Source: UBA7805 sp036146215 (GTDB lineage: Bacteria; Planctomycetota; Planctomycetia; Pirellulales; UBA7805). Taken from it: a DNA stretch of 13,468 bases. The position numbers were made by a program, and so were the translations under genes. How positions within the stretch are numbered: the first letter of the stretch is position 1; the number at the start of each line of letters is the position of its first letter. Below are positions 7,445 through 13,468 of this stretch, piece by piece. The notes under the pieces were generated by a model that worked only from the letters and a program-made list of their open reading frames with translations, did no database searches and was not told the origin of the DNA. The DNA lies in contig JAYYJN010000162.1 in the NCBI GenBank assembly GCA_036146215.1, positions 1-13,468 of the forward strand. Direction: 5' to 3'.

Positions 7445-7472
7445 CGCTTCAGGCAGACCGCTTCAGGCAGAC
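7445..7472. repeat. Perfect 14-bp tandem duplication
   Basis: CGCTTCAGGCAGAC occurs twice with no gap (7445-7458, 7459-7472), 49 bp upstream of the DUF1592 start codon. It is either a recent slippage duplication or a two-site operator in the leader. Confidence 0.85.
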
Positions 7473-7508
7473 GATGATTTGCAGAACGCGACCGGGTCCA
7501 TTCAAAGC

Positions 7509-7514
7509 AGGTGG
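7509..7514 (+). promoter_or_regulatory. Ribosome binding site that fixes the DUF1592 start
   Basis: AGGTGG lies 7 nt before the ATG at 7522. The in-frame ATG at 7474 lacks a site like this and would put 16 non-signal residues before the signal peptide. Confidence 0.5.
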
Positions 7515-7521
7515 TGTGAAT

Positions 7522-10500
7522 ATGAGCCGAATCTTTCCGCTCCTACTCATCTTCGCAGCTGCAGCCCGCGCACAGGAGGCAAGTTATCCGTTAGCAGGCA
7601 TCAACGAAACGCATCTTCAAACATTGAAGACATATTGCCTGGAGTGCCACAGCGAAAAGGGAAAATTCCGGGTCGACGATCTTCCCCTCACCATTGGAAA
7701 TTCGGCCACGGCCGAGCGTTGGCAAAAGGTGCTCAATGCTCTGAATTCGGGCCAGATGCCGCCGGAAGATGAGAAACAGTTGCCCGCACAGGAGAAGGCA
7801 AATCTTGTGGATGACCTGGGCCAAGCGATGGTGGCCCTGCGTCTCAAGATGAACGACCGGCATGGCGAGATCGCCATGAGCCGCCTGAATCGCCGCGAAT
7901 ATCGCAACACGCTTCGCGAGTTGCTGGGTGTCGAGATCAACGTCAGCCAACTGCCTGCAGACCATGGATTGAGTAATTTCGACACGAACGGCGCAAGTCT
8001 GTTCTTTTCCAGCAACCAGCTTGAATCATATCTCGAGTTAGGACGTGAGGCCGTCGAAGAGGCAATTGACCGCTACGAGGCGCGGCATTTTGCCGTCCGC
8101 CACCGGCACGAAGCGGAACAGTTGACCCGCGATTATCGAGCCCACTTTGTGAAGTGGGGCGTAGCGACCGCGTGGCACGCTGCCCTGATCGACGCGTGCC
8201 TGAAGCCCGAGAACAAAGAGATTTATAACGCGCTCAAAAAGCAGTATCCACGAAAAAAAGACGAAGAGCTGCCGTTCTATCGGCATTACGATCAGATCGT
8301 CGGTGCGCCTACGATTCCGGCTGAAGAAAAATACCGATTCCTCAATGATGCCGGTCGCGTGGATAATTTTATCGAGGCGTCTGCGCCCAACCAGGCATAC
8401 CTCGAGCACTACCTGAAACTGCAAGGGATTGAGACGGGCGCCTTTATCACGTTCTCGACGATCCATCCGGGGCATCTGCCCACCAACTGTATTTCATACA
8501 CCATACCCGCGACATGGCCGCCGGGAAAATACAAGGTGCGATTCAGGGCGGCTCGATCGGACGACGCACCGGAAGATCGCCGCTTCCTGGAATTCGGCTT
8601 GCGCGTGCGCAATGTGGAACCGTTGAGTACACACGAAGTGACAGGCTCGATGCGCGACCCGCAGGTTATGGAAGCATCGGTGGAAATCACGCGCAAGCAC
8701 ATCCGCAACAAGCGCAGTGACGAGCGGCAACTCTATGTTCGCGAAAGAGCCTCGCACTATCAGCTGCACTTTCCTCGCCGCGTGGTCGCAACGGCGACGA
8801 AGCGTAACGGATACGGGCCTGAGTATGCACTCTGGATTGACTGGCTCGAGGTGGAGCGGGTCACCACCGAAGACGAGCCGATACCGGATGGCATGCAGGC
8901 CGTAGCGCGATTGCTCACGCGCGAAGGTTCGACAGAGGATCGGTCAAAAGGGTTGTATGAGCACCAGACAGGAGGAGTCACGGGTCGAGCGGTCCGCATC
9001 CTTAATCCCGATGCGGGCGATCACGATTTTCTGCACCTCCGCGAAGTGCAGTTGTTGAGCGGTGGGGAAAATGTCGCCCTCAGCGGCGAGGCGACGCAAA
9101 GTTCGACGCATGAAAACGGGCAGGAGCAATGTGCCCAAATGGCGATTGATGGCGATCTGGCGACCATGAATCACACCTCGAACACGGCCCAAACGGGCGA
9201 ATGGTGGCAGGTCGATCTCGGCCGCGACGTCGAGATCGATCAGATTCGCATTCATAATCGCAACGATTCTCCGGCGATGGAGGCACGACTGAAAAATCAC
9301 ACGGTTGAGGTCCTTGATGCGAACGGCAACGTGGTGTGGAGCAACGCATTACCACCTGCCGAGTTGGCTGCAGGATTCCGCGAGTTTTCGACGGCAGCAT
9401 TCCGCGGTGCACAGCCCGATGAAGAATTTGTAAATCGCCTGCTGAAGTATTACGACGATAAGCGTAAGCTCGACGGACTCGGGCATCGGGCGGCGCTCAC
9501 GCACACGCTTGCGATTGCCCTCAGTTCGCCAATGTTCTTATACAAATCCGAAGCCTCATTGCAAGCTGAGCAGACGGTCAGCCAGCGGGAACTGGCGCAG
9601 CGGCTGTCCTACTTTTTGTGGAGCGCCCCGGCAGACAAAACCCTCCTGGAACTCGCAGATGCGGGCAAGTTGTCTGACCCGCAGGTCCTTCGCCAACAGA
9701 CCGATCGACTGCTGGATGACGAGCGAGCGACCGCCATGATCCACGGGCTTGTTCACCAGTGGCTCGACATGGAGCGACTCGATTTCTTTAATGTCGATAT
9801 TCTCAAGCATCGCGCCTATGACCATAGTGTGGAGCTTGCCGTTCGCGATGAAGTCTATGAAACGGCTGCGTATGTGCTTGCCGAAAATCGCAGTCTCACC
9901 GATCTGCTCGGCGCCGGTTATGTGGTGGTCAACAACCTTCTGGCCCGATACTACGGAATTCCCGACGTCCACGGCGACCACTTTCGCCGCGTCGACCTGC
10001 CCAAAGATTCACCGCGCGGCGGTTTATTAGGCATGGCGGCAATTCACTTAATGGGCGGAAACGGCGACGAGTCGAGCCCGGTGGAACGCGGTGTGTGGGT
10101 GCTACGAAAGCTGCTCAATCAACCGCCGCCACCAGCGCCCGCCAATGTGCCCAACCTCGCGCGACTTTCTGATAAACTGCTCTCGACCCGCGAGCGGCTG
10201 GTTGCACATCAGGAGCAGGCACAGTGCGCCAGTTGCCATCGCAAGATCGACCCGATCGGGTTCGGTTTAGAGAATTTTGACGCGGTCGGTTTATGGCGCA
10301 CCGAAAACAGCTACAAAGTGCCGCGAAAAGATGGAGAGAAAGAAGTGAAACAGAAGCAGTGGAAGATCGACTCGAGTGGTCGCATCCACAACGGCCCGGC
10401 ATTTGCTGATTACTTCGAATTGCGCGATCATATTGCGACACACCATGACGCGTTTGCCAAATCGTTTGCGTCGGCAGTGATCGAATACGGCATGGGCCGA

Positions 10501-10623
10501 TCCATCGGGTTCAGCGACCAGACGTTGATCGACGAGATTGCGCAGCGTGCAGGGAAAGATGACTATGCCATTCGGTCATTTTTTCATGCGATTGTTCAAC
10601 ACCAGGCTTTTCAAAAAAAATAG
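7522..10623 (+). CDS. Secreted DUF1592-family (DUF1587/1595/1592/1588/1585) cytochrome-type protein with an F5/8 type C-like module
   Basis: This 1033-residue protein has the domain order typical of large planctomycete cytochrome-like proteins. Residues 1-18 (MSRIFPLLLIFAAAARAQ) are a signal peptide. CLECH (39-43) is the first heme site (bases 7636-7650). DUF1587 spans about 119-182 (MSRLNRREYRNTLRELLGV), and an unassigned stretch about 185-490. A discoidin/F5-8C-like module covers about 490-628 (AIDGDLATMNHTSNT, GEWWQVDLGRDVEIDQI). DUF1595 lies at about 637-679, DUF1592 at about 687-813 (LAQRLSYFLWSAPAD) and DUF1588 at about 821-925, with second heme site CASCH at 902-906 (bases 10225-10239) followed by RKIDPIGFGLENFDAVG. 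DUF1585 is at about 979-1032. It is probably a periplasmic diheme protein; the added module suggests binding to carbohydrate or a surface. Catalytic function is unproven for the family. The stop codon touches the ribosome binding site of the DUF1552 gene, suggesting coupled translation. Confidence 0.95.
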   Translation: MSRIFPLLLIFAAAARAQEASYPLAGINETHLQTLKTYCLECHSEKGKFRVDDLPLTIGNSATAERWQKVLNALNSGQMPPEDEKQLPAQEKANLVDDLGQAMVALRLKMNDRHGEIAMSRLNRREYRNTLRELLGVEINVSQLPADHGLSNFDTNGASLFFSSNQLESYLELGREAVEEAIDRYEARHFAVRHRHEAEQLTRDYRAHFVKWGVATAWHAALIDACLKPENKEIYNALKKQYPRKKDEELPFYRHYDQIVGAPTIPAEEKYRFLNDAGRVDNFIEASAPNQAYLEHYLKLQGIETGAFITFSTIHPGHLPTNCISYTIPATWPPGKYKVRFRAARSDDAPEDRRFLEFGLRVRNVEPLSTHEVTGSMRDPQVMEASVEITRKHIRNKRSDERQLYVRERASHYQLHFPRRVVATATKRNGYGPEYALWIDWLEVERVTTEDEPIPDGMQAVARLLTREGSTEDRSKGLYEHQTGGVTGRAVRILNPDAGDHDFLHLREVQLLSGGENVALSGEATQSSTHENGQEQCAQMAIDGDLATMNHTSNTAQTGEWWQVDLGRDVEIDQIRIHNRNDSPAMEARLKNHTVEVLDANGNVVWSNALPPAELAAGFREFSTAAFRGAQPDEEFVNRLLKYYDDKRKLDGLGHRAALTHTLAIALSSPMFLYKSEASLQAEQTVSQRELAQRLSYFLWSAPADKTLLELADAGKLSDPQVLRQQTDRLLDDERATAMIHGLVHQWLDMERLDFFNVDILKHRAYDHSVELAVRDEVYETAAYVLAENRSLTDLLGAGYVVVNNLLARYYGIPDVHGDHFRRVDLPKDSPRGGLLGMAAIHLMGGNGDESSPVERGVWVLRKLLNQPPPPAPANVPNLARLSDKLLSTRERLVAHQEQAQCASCHRKIDPIGFGLENFDAVGLWRTENSYKVPRKDGEKEVKQKQWKIDSSGRIHNGPAFADYFELRDHIATHHDAFAKSFASAVIEYGMGRSIGFSDQTLIDEIAQRAGKDDYAIRSFFHAIVQHQAFQKK

Positions 10624-10637
10624 AGGATTTCCCAGCG

Positions 10638-11924
10638 ATGCAGCATGTTATGGGCAGACGCCCCTTTCTCCGATCCGCGACAGGAATATTGGCCCTGCCC
10701 GCGTTGAATCTATTTGCCGAGAGCCCGGTGTTTGCCGCCAAGACCACCGCGAAGCGAATGGTTTTTATGAGCTTTGGTTGGGGAGTCACCGAAGATACCT
10801 GGTATCCGGCCGCCGACGATACGGGCGATACCTACGCCCTGCCCGACGGCCTTGCGCCGCTCGAGCGGCATCGTCACGATTTTTCGGTCCTTCAGGGGCT
10901 GTGGCACAAGTATTGTCTGTATAACGACGCGGGACATTCGGGTAGCACCTTCTGGCTCACCGGCGCTAATCGATTTGCGCAGCCGGGGGTCAGCTTCGCC
11001 AATACGATTTCAGCCGACCAGGTCGCGGCTCAAGAAATCGGGAAGCACACGCGGTTTGATTCCATTCAGATTGATGGAGGGAACGTCACTGGAGACGGGC
11101 ATGGCCCGGGCTTATCCATGGCGTGGGATTCGAAAGGCAAGCCGCTCGGCGCGCAGAATCATCCCGTCCAACTATATCGGCACTTGTTTTCAGGCAGCAA
11201 AGTCCCGATAGAAGAGGTGCAGCGACGACTGGCCGAGAAGCGCAGTGTGCTCGACACCATGATGGGCAACGCGAAACAACTGCAGAAGAAGTTGGGCCAC
11301 ACCGACAAAGACAAGCTTGATGAGTATTTTGAGAGTGTCCGCAAGCTGGAGAATCGCCTCGCCAAGGAGGAAGCCTGGCTAGACGTTCCTCGTCCCAAGG
11401 CGCCGATTGCCGAACCGAAGGTGAGCGCTGGTCGTGAGTTGATTGAGGTGACCTACGATCTGATGGTCCTGGCAATGCAGACCGACAGCACGCGGATCAT
11501 GTCGTTACGCCAGCCCGTGCAAAGCTTGCTCAACAGCGAGAACATCAAGGTGGCCGGTCACGACATCAGTCACTACCACGGCAATGCTGAAAAGAAGGCT
11601 GCCTCGCAGCAGCGCGACCGCATCCAGAGCGAATTGTTTGCTGGCTTTATCGACCGACTGAAGTCAACCAAAGAAGCGGACGGCTCGAGCCTGTTTGATC
11701 ACACGTGCCTGGTCTACGGCAGCAACATCCGCACGGGCCACTCACTCGACAACTGCCCCACGATCGTGGCCGGTGGCGCGTCGGGTATCAAGCTCGGCCA
11801 CAACCACGTGTTCAAAGCCGAGACGCCGCTGAACAATCTTTGGTTGACGCTGCTGAATCAAATGGGTGTCCGTGTGCGGAAGCACGGCGACAGCACCGGC
11901 CTGCTGGAAGACATCATGGTGTGA
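10638..11924 (+). CDS. DUF1552 protein with Tat signal, operon partner of the DUF1592 protein
   Basis: This 428-residue protein matches the usual DUF1552 length. The N terminus GRRPFLRS (6-13) followed by a hydrophobic stretch and PVFA is a twin-arginine signal, so the protein is probably exported folded. Family features include KRMVFMSFGWGVTEDTWYP, the LQGLWHKY and HSGSTFWLTG segments, and HDISHYH (308-314), the counterpart of the family's HxxSHH motif. No enzyme activity is established for DUF1552; members are regularly encoded next to DUF1592 cytochrome-type proteins. Here it starts 14 nt after that gene, and GAGGA of its ribosome binding site overlaps the last base of the upstream stop codon, so the two form an operon. 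The site lies 10 nt from the first ATG; a second in-frame ATG at 10650 would also keep the Tat motif. The last codons and the stop lie in a tandem 23-bp duplication. Confidence 0.93.
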   Translation: MQHVMGRRPFLRSATGILALPALNLFAESPVFAAKTTAKRMVFMSFGWGVTEDTWYPAADDTGDTYALPDGLAPLERHRHDFSVLQGLWHKYCLYNDAGHSGSTFWLTGANRFAQPGVSFANTISADQVAAQEIGKHTRFDSIQIDGGNVTGDGHGPGLSMAWDSKGKPLGAQNHPVQLYRHLFSGSKVPIEEVQRRLAEKRSVLDTMMGNAKQLQKKLGHTDKDKLDEYFESVRKLENRLAKEEAWLDVPRPKAPIAEPKVSAGRELIEVTYDLMVLAMQTDSTRIMSLRQPVQSLLNSENIKVAGHDISHYHGNAEKKAASQQRDRIQSELFAGFIDRLKSTKEADGSSLFDHTCLVYGSNIRTGHSLDNCPTIVAGGASGIKLGHNHVFKAETPLNNLWLTLLNQMGVRVRKHGDSTGLLEDIMV

Positions 11925-11948
11925 CGCTGGAAGACATCATGGTGTGAG
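11903..11948 (+). repeat. 23-bp tandem duplication spanning the DUF1552 stop codon
   Basis: Copy 1 (11903-11925) and copy 2 (11926-11948) start GCTGGAAGACATCATGG and match at 22 of 23 positions. Copy 1 carries the last codons (LEDIMV) and the TGA. A decayed third copy with two small deletions follows (about 11952-11974). Slippage during replication explains it best. Confidence 0.9.
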
Positions 11949-12040
11949 ATAGTGTGACGCGGAAGATGGCGTGAAGAGGCCCCATTGTGGGTGTGGCCGT
12001 CATCGCCCACGCCGGCAATGAAAAGTCAAAAAAAGATATT

Positions 12041-13156
12041 CTATTTGAGTTTGCTTGTGACATTGAGTGAATCGCTGCCTGCCTCGGGTTTCTGTGGGCC
12101 AAGGAACAGTTGCTTCGATTTTTCTCCAGCGTTTGCTAGCGCATCGGAAAGGTCGACCATTTTGTGACGAGGATCTCCAAACGTTTTCCAATGAATCTGT
12201 AAGTTCGCCAAATCACTCACACTTGTCCAACTTGTGTAATCTGAATTTTTTTCGGCCGTATCTGGCGGCGGCATATTAGAGCCCCTTGGGATGTCAAAGT
12301 TATTAAGCAGGTGGAAGGCCGAACCGACTGCGTGGGGCGCATCGGCAGGATGCGGATAGTTCTGGGTGAATACAGCCATTCGCACGAACCGTGAGGGTGG
12401 TGTGAAGTCACCCGGCAGTCCGACTAATCCGCCGCCGAGGCCGAAAGGAGAAAATTTCTCGTTGCCGATTGTTTTGCTTTTGGGGTATGCCGACGTGAGA
12501 TTCAAGAAATTGCGGAGGTGCGTGGTGTGCCAGGGGAATTCCGGAGAATTGGTAATCACCCGCAACGGGTTCTCATAGATTTTTAGACTGCCGTCAATCG
12601 GTTCGATCGTGATGCACGCCCCCGACGCATCTTGGATCTTGTAATGCACCTCTGGGATCGTTTGCATGTAATTTAAATAAACGCCTAACACTGCGACTTG
12701 GTCAATTTTTTGTTTTACTTCCGCAACGTTTGCGCAGTTGGCTAAAATCCAGGTACTCAATTGCATGGGAGAGAGGCCCCGCTTGCGATTTTCGGGCGTT
12801 GCTTCCGCAAACTTTGCGTAGCCCGGAAAATAAAAGACTGCGGCATTGAGCCCTTTTTCGTTGGTGCCATCAAGAAGCAGACTACCATCGTCGCTTACAG
12901 TGATGCCCGCAAAACCATACTTGGCTGAAAATGCGATTCCCGATTCACCACTCGGGGTCTGTCCGATAAAAGCAGTTCCGACCGGATGCACGATCAAGTG
13001 CGAATCGGGTGGCATGCCGAATTCGAGCGTGCGGCCGACGACTACCGATCCATCCTTTGCCACCAGCGCCGTGCCCGTGCAGCCGCAGGCGGGATGGTCG
13101 ACGAGCCCGCAAGTAAGAATCAAAACGATTGCCAAGCAGGGTCGGATGGTGGGCAT
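12041..13156 (-). CDS. Secreted choloylglycine hydrolase / penicillin V acylase-like linear amide C-N hydrolase (Ntn hydrolase)
   Basis: This 371-residue protein belongs to the bile salt hydrolase/penicillin V acylase family. A signal peptide (1-25, hydrophobic LAIVLILTCGLV) is followed by Cys26 (CTGTALVAKDG), which fits the N-terminal nucleophile once the leader is removed. Other conserved elements are GRTLEFG with R42, ITNSPEFPWHTTHLRNFLNL with N203, and GLPGDFTPPSRFVR with R256 in the place of the family's catalytic Arg. The reaction would be hydrolysis of a linear amide bond, cutting an acyl group from an amine. Bile salts, penicillin V and N-acyl homoserine lactones are known substrates in the family; in an environmental bacterium bile salts are unlikely, so the natural amide is open. 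AGGAG lies 8 nt before the ATG at 13154-13156, a strong start. It converges on the DUF1592/DUF1552 operon and has no operon partner in view. Confidence 0.93.
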   Translation of the reverse strand: MPTIRPCLAIVLILTCGLVDHPACGCTGTALVAKDGSVVVGRTLEFGMPPDSHLIVHPVGTAFIGQTPSGESGIAFSAKYGFAGITVSDDGSLLLDGTNEKGLNAAVFYFPGYAKFAEATPENRKRGLSPMQLSTWILANCANVAEVKQKIDQVAVLGVYLNYMQTIPEVHYKIQDASGACITIEPIDGSLKIYENPLRVITNSPEFPWHTTHLRNFLNLTSAYPKSKTIGNEKFSPFGLGGGLVGLPGDFTPPSRFVRMAVFTQNYPHPADAPHAVGSAFHLLNNFDIPRGSNMPPPDTAEKNSDYTSWTSVSDLANLQIHWKTFGDPRHKMVDLSDALANAGEKSKQLFLGPQKPEAGSDSLNVTSKLK

Positions 13157-13468
13157 ACTTTATTCTCCTGTGGAACACAAATTCTCGATCATTAGACACC
13201 ATGCAAATGAGTACAGGGAGGACCGTCGAGAGTCACATACTAGGCGGGTCAAAGACGAATAATGAATCTCCAATCCTCGCCAATGGTTAGGGTGGTGGTC
13301 GCCGTCGTTACCAAGGCAAGCGACGATCATCTTACAACTAATACAACAAACAGGAATGACTGTAAATTGTCGGAGCGGCAATGCGAGGCACCTTGTATCG
13401 ATTCTGTGTTGACCGTCAGAGGGAACTTGCACGCTTTGTCGTAACGCTAAATAACTCAAGCCCGGTGA
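13157..13468. other. Non-coding right edge upstream of the amide hydrolase
   Basis: I see no supported gene here. Short open frames exist on both strands but lack ribosome binding sites and recognisable protein sequence. The region must contain the promoter of the amide hydrolase; TCTAAT on the minus strand shortly upstream of its ribosome binding site is a possible -10, with no convincing -35. Confidence 0.4.

Larger units (their letters stand above)
7048..7521. other. 474-bp divergent intergenic region with repeats and possible structured leader
   Basis: No convincing gene lies between the deaminase and the DUF1592 gene. The deaminase-proximal side holds four 14-bp units (7078-7133). Further in are ATGCTTC (7152-7158), which can pair either with CGAAGC (7178-7183, as GCTTCG) or with GAAGCAT (7195-7201); CCAC/GTGG (7217-7220, 7228-7231); and TTAGGT/ACCTAA (7224-7229, 7267-7272). 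A terminator-like hairpin (7289-7329) and a perfect 14-bp tandem pair (7445-7472) follow. CATAAT at 7433-7438 is a possible -10 for the rightward operon, without a good -35. Promoters for both directions must lie here. Confidence 0.5.

Noticed and set aside
7474..7521. Upstream ATG for the DUF1592 protein
   Set aside because: It would add 16 residues before an obvious signal peptide, while the ATG at 7522 has AGGTGG at 7-nt spacing.
8038..8475. Minus-strand open frame (145 codons) inside the DUF1592 gene
   Set aside because: It lies fully within a coding region whose other strand has clear family motifs; its own translation is low-complexity and unlike any family.
11705..11947. Open frame overlapping the end of the DUF1552 gene and also ending EDIMV
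   Set aside because: The shared ending results from the 23-bp duplication; the rest of the translation is out-of-frame sequence of the DUF1552 gene.
11978..12010. Hairpins (GGCC...GGCC and GTGGGTG/CGCCCAC) between the convergent DUF1552 and amide hydrolase genes, considered as terminators
   Set aside because: Stems are short or imperfect and no T-run follows on either strand in the proper place; the position suits a terminator but the sequence does not show one.
13160..13459. Minus-strand open frame of 99 codons at the right edge
   Set aside because: It overlaps the ribosome binding site and probable promoter of the amide hydrolase, has no start signal and a composition unlike the neighbouring genes.
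1..13468. tRNA, rRNA, CRISPR arrays, insertion sequences or phage genes
   Set aside because: Read through on both strands; no cloverleaf, regularly spaced long repeats, transposase motifs or terminal inverted repeats were seen.

Overview
The window is about 13.5 kb of moderately GC-rich bacterial chromosome, most likely from a planctomycete or another PVC-group relative. The main reason is its content. It has a DUF1587/DUF1592/DUF1588/DUF1585 cytochrome-type protein followed at once by a DUF1552 protein. It also has a separate large 'PVC-type heme-binding' protein (beta-propeller, HEAT repeats, C-terminal CxxCH domain). These families are greatly expanded in Planctomycetes and neighbouring phyla. 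I see no phage, transposon, CRISPR, rRNA or tRNA signal, and every main gene is intact.

Layout. The left edge (1-164, + strand) is the C-terminal end of a DUF2490-like outer-membrane beta-barrel. Four minus-strand genes then run leftwards from about 7047 to 270, in transcription order: an adenosine/adenine deaminase (6040-7047), the large secreted heme-binding protein (2740-5874), DNA polymerase IV dinB (1391-2575) and a zinc-independent MDR-family NAD(P)H oxidoreductase (270-1307). The gaps are 165, 164 and 83 bp, and terminator-like or promoter-like signals lie in them. They are therefore probably separate transcription units rather than one operon. A 474-bp divergent intergenic region (7048-7521) holds short direct repeats and a terminator-like hairpin. 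It leads into a tight plus-strand operon: a secreted DUF1592-family diheme-type protein carrying an F5/8 type C-like module (7522-10623), then a Tat-exported DUF1552 protein 14 nt downstream (10638-11924). Facing this operon is a secreted choloylglycine hydrolase/penicillin acylase-like Ntn hydrolase (12041-13156, minus). The right edge (13157-13468) shows no convincing gene.

How the parts may work together. The DUF1592/DUF1552 pair and the propeller/HEAT/cytochrome protein both point to periplasmic or cell-surface redox chemistry, probably on organic or carbohydrate substrates; the exact function of these families is not established. The deaminase (purine salvage), dinB (translesion synthesis) and the MDR enzyme look like independent housekeeping or accessory genes.

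The most unusual non-coding signals are short direct repeats upstream of three genes: four degenerate 14-bp units before the deaminase, three 9-bp units over the likely promoter of the heme protein, and a perfect 14-bp tandem pair before the DUF1592 gene. There is also a 23-bp tandem duplication spanning the stop codon of the DUF1552 gene, and a terminator-like hairpin in the leader of the cytochrome operon.
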